A stretch of 9,314 nt of DNA from an uncultured Mycoplasmatota bacterium (lineage in GTDB: Bacteria > Bacillota_I > Bacilli_A > RF39 > UBA660), in contig UWSL01000061.1 of NCBI GenBank assembly GCA_900552975.1, positions 1 to 9,314 on the forward strand, read 5' to 3'. Below the pieces are notes generated by a model that did not search any database, had not been told where the DNA came from, and was given only the letters and a program-made list of their open reading frames with translations. The translations under genes and the position numbers were made by a program. The stretch's first letter is position 1; the number at the start of each line of letters is the position of its first letter. Below, piece by piece: positions 1 to 5,636 of the stretch.

Positions 1-1165
1 TGCTGAAAGTCTTCGCAATGAAATGCCCTCTGTTAAAACAGGTAGTTTAAATCTTACTTCTAAAGGAATTTTCAATAAAATGAATTTCTCAACCAAATGG
101 AACATCCGAGATATTCTTCGTAATAAATTTAGAACAGTTACTGGTATAGTTGGTGTTGTTGGTTGTTGTATGCTAATTGTTTGTGCCTTTGGTATGTTAA
201 ATAGTATGAATCATTTCATTAAACTTCAATTTGAAGAACTATATAATTTTGACTACAAACTATCTTTAAAAGAAAACTTAACTACATCAGAAATAAATGA
301 ATTAACTAAAAAATATGGTAATAAAACTTCTGAAACACTAGGAATTGAAATTAAAGACGAAGATGGTAATCGTAAATCTAATAATGCCTTTGTTTATGAT
401 GCTGGTGAATATATTCGTTTCAAAAATAATAAAAATCAATACATGCTAATAGATAATGATGAAGGAATCTATGTTACTTATAAACTAGCCGAAACTAATA
501 ATTATCATATTGGTGATACTATAACATGGCATATCTATGGTGATAAAAAATACTATAAATCTAAAATAGTAGGATTTAATAAAGATCCTCAAAACCAAAA
601 TATAACAATGACCAGAAAATGTCTTGAAAGTTTAAATATTGAATATCTTCCGACCGAAATTTATACAAATCAAGACTTACACGATACAAAAAATATTAAA
701 AATGTTGAAGTAATTCAAGATATTGAAACTTTAAAAGATAGTATTACTAACATGTTATCAATGATGCGTACTATGATTATCATAATTATTTTCTTTGCTA
801 TCATTTTAGGAGCAATCATCTTATATAATATGGGTATCTTATCATACTCTGAAAAACAATATCAATTTGCTACTTTAAAAGTACTAGGTTTTAAAGATAA
901 ACAAATTAAAAAGATATATATTAAACAAAACAATTGGATCGCAATTATTTCTATTATACTTGGTTTACCTTTAGGATATTATTTAACTTCATGGTTATTT
1001 AAAGTTTGTCTTGATGAAAATTATGATTTTGGTACGCATATTAATGTAAGTACCTATATCTTAGCAGCTCTTGGAACTTTCTTAGTATCATACATCGTCT
1101 CATATTGCTTAGCCAAAAAAGTTAATAAAATAGATATGGTTAGTAGTTTAAAAGCTAATGAATAA
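1..1165 (+). CDS. FtsX-like ABC transporter permease, C-terminal part (5' end outside window)
   Basis: The reading frame is open from base 2 with no stop before the ATG at 23, and that ATG has no Shine-Dalgarno site. The gene therefore begins upstream of the window and only its last ~387 codons are visible. Counting from the ATG at 23, there is a hydrophobic helix at about residues 40-60, a hydrophilic domain of about 185 residues, and three more membrane helices near 250-272, 304-326 and 344-364. The segment FATLKVLGF (residues 282-290), just after the second helix, and the ending KIDMVSSLKANE are typical of FtsX-domain permeases. The stretch before the first helix (NIRDILRNKFRTVTG) matches the usual linker between the two FtsX halves of long (~800-1,200 aa) permeases. 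Such proteins pair with an ATPase subunit for lipid or peptide export or antimicrobial-peptide resistance; the substrate cannot be told here. Confident on family, not on role. Confidence 0.88.
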   Translation, partial: AESLRNEMPSVKTGSLNLTSKGIFNKMNFSTKWNIRDILRNKFRTVTGIVGVVGCCMLIVCAFGMLNSMNHFIKLQFEELYNFDYKLSLKENLTTSEINELTKKYGNKTSETLGIEIKDEDGNRKSNNAFVYDAGEYIRFKNNKNQYMLIDNDEGIYVTYKLAETNNYHIGDTITWHIYGDKKYYKSKIVGFNKDPQNQNITMTRKCLESLNIEYLPTEIYTNQDLHDTKNIKNVEVIQDIETLKDSITNMLSMMRTMIIIIIFFAIILGAIILYNMGILSYSEKQYQFATLKVLGFKDKQIKKIYIKQNNWIAIISIILGLPLGYYLTSWLFKVCLDENYDFGTHINVSTYILAALGTFLVSYIVSYCLAKKVNKIDMVSSLKANE

Positions 1166-1180
1166 TTGCTTAAACATTAA

Positions 1181-1214
1181 AAAGTAATGTCATTCAATGA
1201 CCTTACTTTTTTTC
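1181..1214 (+). terminator. Intrinsic terminator after the FtsX permease
   Basis: Arms AAAGTAA and TTACTTT enclose a second paired segment GTCA/TGAC, with a single T-C mismatch between the two segments and a TTCAA loop. A run of T residues follows. The A-rich left flank could also terminate leftward transcription. Confidence 0.85.
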
Positions 1215-1233
1215 TTGTTAAGTAGAGTAGGTG

Positions 1234-1262
1234 TTTAAAAAATGCTTCATCTATCTTATAAT
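1234..1262 (+). promoter_or_regulatory. Sigma-A-like promoter for the nucleotidyltransferase gene
   Basis: A perfect -10 hexamer TATAAT (1257-1262) lies 17 bp after a weak -35 TTTAAA (1234-1239). It sits just downstream of the permease terminator. The predicted start near 1269 gives a leader of about 17 nt with the GAGG Shine-Dalgarno at 1275-1278. Confidence 0.65.
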
Positions 1263-1285
1263 AGAAAAAGAATAGAGGAAGTTAT

Positions 1286-2491
1286 ATGAACGAAATATAT
1301 TACATAACCAAACTAAAAGATTTTCAAAAAGTATTAGTTGGAACTATCTTACCTAATTTAAAAGAAATAAAGGAAGCCCCAATCAGATACATAAAAACTT
1401 CTAATCAATATTCAGATTATCTTTTTTTTGATAGTACTAAAACTTCTTTTGATGAAATTCCCCAACTTGCTGGAAGTCGTTTTCTACAACGTCTACAATT
1501 ATTGGAAGCTTTGTCAAATCACTATGTGCCAATTTATGATTTAAAAACTAATAATTTACTATTTACTTTAGATGCTTATTTGGATATTCGCCATAAAATG
1601 TTTGGTTTAAAAAGTTATGGTTTACCATTCTTTATTTTTTCGGATAACTTATTTTTTAAAGAATTAACTCCTTACTTAAATCAGGTTGAAGAAAATTTGA
1701 AAAAAATTACTATGCAGCAAACTGCTCTTTTTAATGAATTAACTAAAATAGTTGAACCAACCGGTTTATCTTTTACTAAAGAGTTAGAATTGATTGGTAT
1801 TGGTTCGACTTCTCGCGGAACTAACATTCCTGACTTTCAAAAATATAATAATAGTGATTTTGATTTTGTAATTAGATTATCATCATCTCATCTTAATATA
1901 GTAAGAGAAACAATTTTAAATGGTTTGTTGAAAGAAAACCAAGAAGCACTTTGCAAAAAAAATACTCCTTATCGTTTGCGTCTTTTAAATGTTAAAGTTC
2001 CCTTTTTATCAGATTTTATTGATATAGATATTTCTTTTATGACTCAGAAAAAAACTTACTTATCAACTGAAAAATCAATCTTAGAAAAATTAACATCTAT
2101 GAAAGAACAAGATTATGAAAAATATAAATTAGTTCTAGCTAATATAATGTTTGCTAAAGACTTTTTAAAAAGTTATGGTGTTTACAAACCAGCTCGGGCT
2201 TTACCAGAATATGCTAAAAGTATAGGTGGCTTAGGTGGAATAGGTGTTGAAAATTGGCTTCTTCAAAATGGAGGCTCTTTCATTGATGCTGCCAAAGAAT
2301 TCACTGCCATGGCTCAAAACAAAGACTTTCTTACTTTTATTAGTACTTACCCAATTATGGATTTTGGTCAAAACCATGTCTTTGTTAGTCAAGATAAATT
2401 TCCTTATGATAATTTTGTCCAAAAAAATATGAGACCAAATGGTTATAAAATCATGAACAATATTTTGATTACTTTCTTAAAAGGTCATTAA
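1286..2491 (+). CDS. Pol-beta superfamily nucleotidyltransferase (archaeal CCA/OAS-like) with a novel N-terminal region
   Basis: The 401-aa protein carries the nucleotidyltransferase signature: GS at residues 173-174 within GSTSRGT, the Asp pair D191/D193 (SDFDFVIRL), and a third acidic position in DIDIS (D246/D248). After the catalytic core, FLKSYGVY (293-300), the glycine-rich GGLGGIGVENWLLQNGGSF (314-332), PIMDFG and NFVQKNMRPNGYKIM resemble the central helical region of class I (archaeal-type) CCA-adding enzymes and 2'-5' oligoadenylate synthetases. Unlike archaeal CCA enzymes, where the GS motif lies about 45 residues in, some 130-160 residues precede it here and I do not recognise them. 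The start ATG follows AGAGGAAG at a good distance. The gene is monocistronic by promoter and terminator context. It probably transfers an NMP to an RNA or a nucleotide; the substrate is unknown. Bacteria normally use a class II CCA enzyme, so a housekeeping CCA role is unproven. Confidence 0.75.
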   Translation: MNEIYYITKLKDFQKVLVGTILPNLKEIKEAPIRYIKTSNQYSDYLFFDSTKTSFDEIPQLAGSRFLQRLQLLEALSNHYVPIYDLKTNNLLFTLDAYLDIRHKMFGLKSYGLPFFIFSDNLFFKELTPYLNQVEENLKKITMQQTALFNELTKIVEPTGLSFTKELELIGIGSTSRGTNIPDFQKYNNSDFDFVIRLSSSHLNIVRETILNGLLKENQEALCKKNTPYRLRLLNVKVPFLSDFIDIDISFMTQKKTYLSTEKSILEKLTSMKEQDYEKYKLVLANIMFAKDFLKSYGVYKPARALPEYAKSIGGLGGIGVENWLLQNGGSFIDAAKEFTAMAQNKDFLTFISTYPIMDFGQNHVFVSQDKFPYDNFVQKNMRPNGYKIMNNILITFLKGH

Positions 2492-2500
2492 AATATTCTG

Positions 2501-2518
2501 AAAAAATAAAATTTTTTA
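2501..2518 (+). terminator. Weak all-AT stem-loop after the nucleotidyltransferase gene
   Basis: AAAAAAT and ATTTTTT pair around an AAA loop, and the right arm itself forms the T run. With no G-C pair this would be a poor terminator. The preceding 13 bases (2492-2504) are identical to part of the strong terminator at 6613-6641, so it may be a decayed copy. Confidence 0.3.
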
Positions 2519-2524
2519 TCTAAA

Positions 2525-2551
2525 AAATTGTTAGTCATAAACTAACAATTT
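2525..2551. repeat. Perfect 11-bp inverted repeat, terminator-like only on the minus strand
   Basis: AAATTGTTAGT (2525-2535) and ACTAACAATTT (2541-2551) are perfectly complementary around a CATAA loop. On the + strand the hairpin is followed by A residues. On the - strand it is followed by six T residues, so as an intrinsic terminator it would stop leftward transcription. Confidence 0.7.
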
Positions 2552-2566
2552 AAAAAAAATATTCTT

Positions 2567-2604
2567 TCGACAAAATTCGACAAATTATACAATCGTCATA
2601 TGAA
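2567..2604 (+). promoter_or_regulatory. Promoter region of the cold-shock gene, with a tandem TTCGACAA repeat
   Basis: TTCGACAA occurs at 2566-2573 and 2576-2583, exactly 10 bp apart. Each copy contains TCGACA, a 5/6 match to the -35 consensus. The first pairs with TACAAT (2588-2593, 15-bp spacer) and the second with TATGAA (2599-2604, 16-bp spacer). Which pair is used cannot be decided by eye; the predicted leader is 30-40 nt. Confidence 0.45.
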
Positions 2605-2640
2605 ATAATGTATTCGTGCTAAACAAAAGGAGGAATAATT

Positions 2641-2850
2641 ATGGAAAGTAGAGTAAAGTGGTTCAATAATGAGAAAGGTTATGGCTTTATCGAATATAAA
2701 GAAAATGAGGATATTTTCGTACATTATTCAGCAATTCTACAAGACGGATATAAAACTTTAAATCAAGGTGATAATGTAAATTTCGATTTGATTGAAACTG
2801 AAAAAGGCTTTCAAGCTCAAAACGTCCAATCATTAAGTAATTTAGTATAA
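2641..2850 (+). CDS. csp: CspA-family cold-shock protein
   Basis: The 69-aa protein is a single cold-shock domain of the usual length (65-70 aa). RNP1 is visible as KGYGFIEY (residues 12-19) and RNP2 as DIFVHYSA (24-31), with the conserved VKWFNNEKGYGF beginning and the GDNVNFDL and GFQAQNV strands. These proteins bind single-stranded RNA and DNA, act as RNA chaperones in the cytoplasm, and can act as transcription antiterminators. A near-consensus Shine-Dalgarno AAAGGAGG (2626-2633) seven bases before the ATG predicts high expression. The gene stands alone between a hairpin and its own terminator and has a structured 3' UTR of about 100 nt. The leader is far shorter than the long cold-responsive leader of E. 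coli cspA, so a constitutive paralogue is as likely as a cold-induced one. Confidence 0.97.
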   Translation: MESRVKWFNNEKGYGFIEYKENEDIFVHYSAILQDGYKTLNQGDNVNFDLIETEKGFQAQNVQSLSNLV

Positions 2851-2869
2851 GTTTTATTAACGTTATTTG

Positions 2870-2915
2870 TTGATTTATTAGTAAACTTAAAAGTTTGGCA
2901 CATTTAGTAAATCAA
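2870..2915 (+). repeat. Nested inverted repeat in the csp 3' UTR
   Basis: Outer arms TTGATTTA (2870-2877) and TAAATCAA (2908-2915) are complementary. They enclose a second small hairpin made of AAACTT (2883-2888) and AAGTTT (2891-2896). No T run follows, so it is not a terminator. It could be a stability element of the csp mRNA or part of a small RNA. Confidence 0.5.
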
Positions 2916-2950
2916 AGAAAGAAAATTAATTTAGCATATATTTAAATTAC

Positions 2951-2973
2951 AGATTGCGTAAGCAATCTTTTTC
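2951..2973 (+). terminator. Intrinsic terminator of the cold-shock gene
   Basis: AGATTGC (2951-2957) pairs with GCAATCT (2962-2968) around a GTAA loop, a GNRA-type tetraloop, and runs into TTTTT. Its position about 100 nt after the csp stop defines the 3' UTR. Confidence 0.85.
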
Positions 2974-3005
2974 TCTTCACACTTTTATAAACATTCTTTT
3001 TATCT

Positions 3006-3032
3006 AAAAAATGAGATACAATCTCATTTTTT
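3006..3032 (-). terminator. Bidirectional terminator overlapping the stop of the transglutaminase-like gene
   Basis: A perfect 12-bp stem, AAAAAATGAGAT (3006-3017) and ATCTCATTTTTT (3021-3032), closes on a three-base loop. T runs lie on both sides, so it can serve the leftward gene and back up the rightward csp terminator. The TGA stop (3024-3026) lies inside the stem. Confidence 0.88.
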
Positions 3033-4019
3033 AAATGTCAATTTAAATTCGGCATTTTTTAAAGGTTCCTCTTGTTGACCTATGTGACTTAAACATTCAT
3101 GATTAAACATATCATCAGTTCCTTTTAAAAATATTTTGTATTTTTCAGCACTATATTTTGTTTCCAAACTACCTTTATTTTTTTCAAAACCTAAACCATT
3201 TCTAAAAGATAAGGTAAAACCATCGAGATATCTTTTTAATATATCATCAGTCATTTCAATCCAACCACGTTTTAAAATAGTTTGAGCAATGTTACGTGAT
3301 ACTTCGTCTTTTAGCATAAATGCTCCAGGGGCACAACTTGTATTATTAACAACGCCAACTCTTTCTAATAAATTATCTTCAAATAGAAAAAATTGTTTAT
3401 AAGTACAATCGATTAGGTATTCTCTACCTTTCAATTTAGCAATAGTAAAATAATGAAATCCATCTCCACCATATAAATTCATATCTTCAGCATAACCAGG
3501 AATAATTTTTACTAACTTACATGGAATTCCATTTTTAATACAATAATCTTCAACAATCTTACTCGAAATATAACAATAATTTCTTAATAATAAATCATCA
3601 AAAGTATAAGGTATTGTATAAGATTGTACATTAGCTACTTCAAATAATCTTTTACGACTTTCATAAACTACATAATCAAGTAAGTATTCTTCAACACTAG
3701 CAGCTGATTCTGGCTTTACATTTTTTTTAGGATCAAAGCCTGTTTTCGCATCTAAAATAAATCTTTTTGGTAAATTGTCTTCACAATCAATTAGTGAAAA
3801 ATATAAATCGTAATAATTTTCTATCATTCTATCTCCATCATATAAAGAAGGGGATATTTTTTTTATATATCTATAAGCATCATTCATTATAGCTTCCAAT
3901 TTTTCATTACTTTCGTTTTTACTTGCTTTTATTTCTCTTAAAACATCTTTGAAAAAATAATAGTGTTGTCTTATATCATCATTTGAATGCTTTTTGCTTT
4001 TATTATCATTTCTTTTCAT
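3024..4019 (-). CDS. Transglutaminase-like (cysteine protease fold) protein, cytoplasmic
   Basis: The 331-aa protein has a plausible Cys-His-Asp arrangement of the transglutaminase-like superfamily: C149 at the start of a helix (RNYCYISSKIVEDYC), H189 in GDGFHYFTIA, and D204 in EYLIDCTYKQFF. The distances (about 40 and 15 residues) and the strand-like context of the last two fit that fold. After the core, PGAFMLKDE and RGWIEMTDDILKRYLDGF recall the tail of bacterial members of such families, but I cannot name one. The N-terminus is lysine-rich and hydrophilic with no signal peptide or membrane helix, so the protein is probably cytoplasmic. The ATG follows AAAGGGG at eight bases. It has its own extended -10 promoter. 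Whether it cleaves, cross-links or only binds is unknown. Confidence 0.65.
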   Translation of the reverse strand: MKRNDNKSKKHSNDDIRQHYYFFKDVLREIKASKNESNEKLEAIMNDAYRYIKKISPSLYDGDRMIENYYDLYFSLIDCEDNLPKRFILDAKTGFDPKKNVKPESAASVEEYLLDYVVYESRKRLFEVANVQSYTIPYTFDDLLLRNYCYISSKIVEDYCIKNGIPCKLVKIIPGYAEDMNLYGGDGFHYFTIAKLKGREYLIDCTYKQFFLFEDNLLERVGVVNNTSCAPGAFMLKDEVSRNIAQTILKRGWIEMTDDILKRYLDGFTLSFRNGLGFEKNKGSLETKYSAEKYKIFLKGTDDMFNHECLSHIGQQEEPLKNAEFKLTFKK

Positions 4020-4058
4020 TTCCTAAACCCCTTTAAATAAAATTTAATAAACGGCTAT

Positions 4059-4087
4059 ATCTTAGCACAATAAGTAAAATTTGTAAA
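4059..4087 (-). promoter_or_regulatory. Extended -10 promoter of the transglutaminase-like gene
   Basis: Reading leftward, the -35 TTTACA (4082-4087) is followed by a 17-bp spacer and then TAAGAT (4059-4064), preceded by TGC, which supplies the extended -10 TG. The -35 box shares bases with the U-tract of the upstream DUF1653 terminator. The predicted leader is about 33 nt. Confidence 0.7.
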
Positions 4088-4118
4088 AAAAAGAAGCAAA
4101 TTAATTAAACTTACTTCT
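4085..4118 (-). terminator. Intrinsic terminator overlapping the end of the DUF1653 gene
   Basis: On the minus strand AGAAGTAA pairs with TTGCTTCT (one G-T wobble) around a ten-base loop and is followed by a run of T. The gene's TAA stop (4101-4103) falls in the loop. Confidence 0.78.
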
Positions 4119-4358
4119 AACGCTTTCAACTTCTTGTAGTTCAAATTTCTTTTTTTGTTTAACTTTAGGATATTTTTCCTTATTAACATCTCCTAAAAAA
4201 TCGTTATATTCCCTGATAAATAAGCCACCATCACCATATAACTTGCGATATACAATATATTTTGTAACACCATCGTCACTTGATAGAGCAATATCTTCTA
4301 CTAAATAATAGTCTCCTTTGAAATGCTTATATATTCCTTTAATTTTTACTTCATTCAT
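4101..4358 (-). CDS. DUF1653 family protein
   Basis: With the start chosen here the protein is 85 aa: MNEVKIKGIYKHFKGDYYLV at the front, then VYRKLYGDGGLFIREYNDFLGDV. The KHFKGDYY, YRKLYGD and FIRE..DFL pattern is the signature of DUF1653, small single-domain bacterial proteins of 65-90 aa with no established function. The frame continues five codons upstream to a TTG at 4373, but that would consume the AGAGGTGA Shine-Dalgarno (4363-4370) as coding sequence and start at or before the predicted transcript start. The ATG at 4358 is therefore preferred. The lysine-rich C-terminal tail (KYPKVKQKKKFE) extends a little beyond the core domain. It is transcribed divergently from 4461-5579 through abutting promoters and is separated from the downstream leftward gene by a terminator. 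Confidence 0.85.
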   Translation of the reverse strand: MNEVKIKGIYKHFKGDYYLVEDIALSSDDGVTKYIVYRKLYGDGGLFIREYNDFLGDVNKEKYPKVKQKKKFELQEVESVRSKFN

Positions 4359-4362
4359 CAAA

Positions 4363-4370
4363 TCACCTCT
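4363..4370 (-). promoter_or_regulatory. Shine-Dalgarno that fixes the DUF1653 start
   Basis: AGAGGTGA on the minus strand lies four to five bases before the ATG at 4358. It also sits right at the predicted 5' end of the transcript (-10 at 4376-4381), so the leader is only about 12 nt. Confidence 0.75.
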
Positions 4371-4375
4371 CAAAA

Positions 4376-4404
4376 ATTATATCTCTTTTATTTTTAAATA
4401 ACAA
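4376..4404 (-). promoter_or_regulatory. Leftward promoter of the DUF1653 gene
   Basis: On the minus strand TTGTTA (4399-4404) is followed by a 17-bp spacer and a perfect TATAAT (4376-4381). The -35 directly touches the -35 of the rightward promoter at 4405. Confidence 0.78.
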
Positions 4405-4433
4405 TTGGCTAAAAATTCAAGTTGTGTTATATT
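4405..4433 (+). promoter_or_regulatory. Rightward extended -10 promoter of the 4461 gene
   Basis: TTGGCT (4405-4410), a 17-bp spacer and TATATT (4428-4433), preceded by TGT to give an extended -10. Transcription would begin near 4440, after the TTG at 4422, which rules that TTG out as the start codon. Confidence 0.72.
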
Positions 4434-4446
4434 AATAACCATAAAA

Positions 4447-4453
4447 AAAGGGG
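4447..4453 (+). promoter_or_regulatory. Shine-Dalgarno that fixes the 4461 start
   Basis: AAAGGGG ends seven bases before the ATG at 4461 but only one base before the in-frame ATG at 4455, so 4461 is the better start. The same AAAGGGG site serves the 4019 gene. Confidence 0.7.
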
Positions 4454-4460
4454 AATGTGT

Positions 4461-5579
4461 ATGCATACTATCATTTTATTAAAAAATATCTTAGAACATC
4501 ATCCTAAAGATTATTTAAAATATATTATGAAAAATTTAATTAAGGTCGACTTTCAACCAAAAGAAAAATTAGAATGTCAAATCTTAGATGATTACTTAAT
4601 TATTACTTCATCTAAAAAAGTTCTGTATAAGCTTAATTTTTATTCTAAATACTATGAAGTGACTAAATATTTTGATGATTATAATATTGTAAGTCAATAC
4701 GATATTAAACATCAAAATCTCCAAAATATTTTTAATATAGAATTATCAAATAATGATAAACTTAGTTATGAAGAACAAAAAAGAATAGATTATTGTTTTC
4801 GTAAATTATCTCATAATAAAGAAAGTAAGGGAACCTCACTTAACCAATATGAATCAGCTTATTTAGAAGAAAAAGGTGATATTAAAGCTTTTTCTTCTAA
4901 AAAAGTTTGGCAAGGTAATAAAGAAAGTACCAAAGTCGTAAATATGCCAACTAATTTTTATTATGATCATACATCATGTGTGACTGAAGAAAATGACAGT
5001 CAACAAAAACGAATTTCCTTTGAAATTGCTTGTTCAACTAGTACGCCAATTCCTTTTCAAAATCAAATTTTTGTAGAACAGGACTTATTAGCATATGTTA
5101 TGAAATTTCCTTTTCCTACTATGAGTTTACACGCTGCTATAAATAAACAAGAAAACATGTCAGAAATGGAAGTTGAGCTACATGATATTACAATTAGTAA
5201 AATAGAAACAACCTTAGAAATAATTTATCAATACCTCCCAATTAATGAAACAGTACCTAAAAAAGAGACAACTTATCTTTCATCATCTAATTACGGAATT
5301 ATTACCTTAAAAGATATTGATATATTAATAGCTTTCTTTAAAGAAAATCTCAAATTATCCATAAAAGATCAAATAGTAGTAGAATTAAACCGTTTTCAAA
5401 AATACTTAACTTTATACAACCAAAAAAAATTATATAACTTAGATAATATCAACCTAGAATTAGCTCTTGCTCCATCCTTCAATGAATTTATATATAAATT
5501 ATATTTATCCTTACCACAATACCTAAATGCTATAAATCGAGAATTACCTGCTTCCTATCCAGTTCTAAAAAAAGACTAA
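4461..5579 (+). CDS. Hypothetical protein, 372 aa, unrecognised
   Basis: I do not recognise this protein. It is soluble, with no signal peptide or membrane helix. The N-terminal ~90 residues look like a mixed alpha/beta domain rich in Tyr, Asp and Lys. A polar segment follows at about 112-180 (many Ser, Lys, Glu and Asn), then a beta-like region with ISFEIACSTSTPIPFQNQIFVEQ (about 185-207). The C-terminal third (about 270-372) is mostly helical and amphipathic. The frame extends upstream to a TTG at 4422, which lies before the predicted transcription start, so the ATG at 4461 with AAAGGGG was taken. Base composition matches its neighbours, so nothing points to recent transfer. There is no terminator between it and the next gene, but that gene has its own good promoter, so they may be partly co-transcribed. 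Confidence 0.8.
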   Translation: MHTIILLKNILEHHPKDYLKYIMKNLIKVDFQPKEKLECQILDDYLIITSSKKVLYKLNFYSKYYEVTKYFDDYNIVSQYDIKHQNLQNIFNIELSNNDKLSYEEQKRIDYCFRKLSHNKESKGTSLNQYESAYLEEKGDIKAFSSKKVWQGNKESTKVVNMPTNFYYDHTSCVTEENDSQQKRISFEIACSTSTPIPFQNQIFVEQDLLAYVMKFPFPTMSLHAAINKQENMSEMEVELHDITISKIETTLEIIYQYLPINETVPKKETTYLSSSNYGIITLKDIDILIAFFKENLKLSIKDQIVVELNRFQKYLTLYNQKKLYNLDNINLELALAPSFNEFIYKLYLSLPQYLNAINRELPASYPVLKKD

Positions 5580-5582
5580 AAA

Positions 5583-5611
5583 TTGACTTTTGTCCTATAA
5601 TCTAATAAAAT
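5583..5611 (+). promoter_or_regulatory. Strong sigma-A-like promoter of the 5637 gene
   Basis: TTGACT (5583-5588) and TAAAAT (5606-5611) are each 5/6 matches to consensus and are separated by 17 bp. This is the best promoter in the window. The predicted start near 5618 leaves a leader of about 19 nt with the Shine-Dalgarno GAGGGAG. Confidence 0.8.
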
Positions 5612-5636
5612 AGCCCCTGTAAAAAGAGGGAGTTTT

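Noticed and set aside
2231..2432. Two short frames, one on each strand, inside the nucleotidyltransferase gene
   Set aside because: Both are shadows of the strongly supported gene, with no ribosome binding site or recognisable product.
1286..2491. CD-NTase anti-phage signalling (CBASS) system
   Set aside because: No adjacent effector, ubiquitin-like or HORMA-type gene; the C-terminal motifs resemble CCA/OAS-type enzymes, and the next gene is an ordinary cold-shock protein.
4359..4373. TTG start extending the DUF1653 gene by five codons
   Set aside because: It would encode the Shine-Dalgarno as protein and begin at or before the predicted transcript start; the ATG at 4358 fits the family start.
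4422..4460. TTG start extending the 4461 gene by 13 codons
   Set aside because: The TTG lies upstream of the predicted transcription start, inside the promoter spacer, and lacks a Shine-Dalgarno.
5614..5630. CCCT/AGGG pairing that might hide the Shine-Dalgarno of the 5637 gene
   Set aside because: Only four base pairs, partly upstream of the predicted transcript start; too weak to support a regulatory claim.
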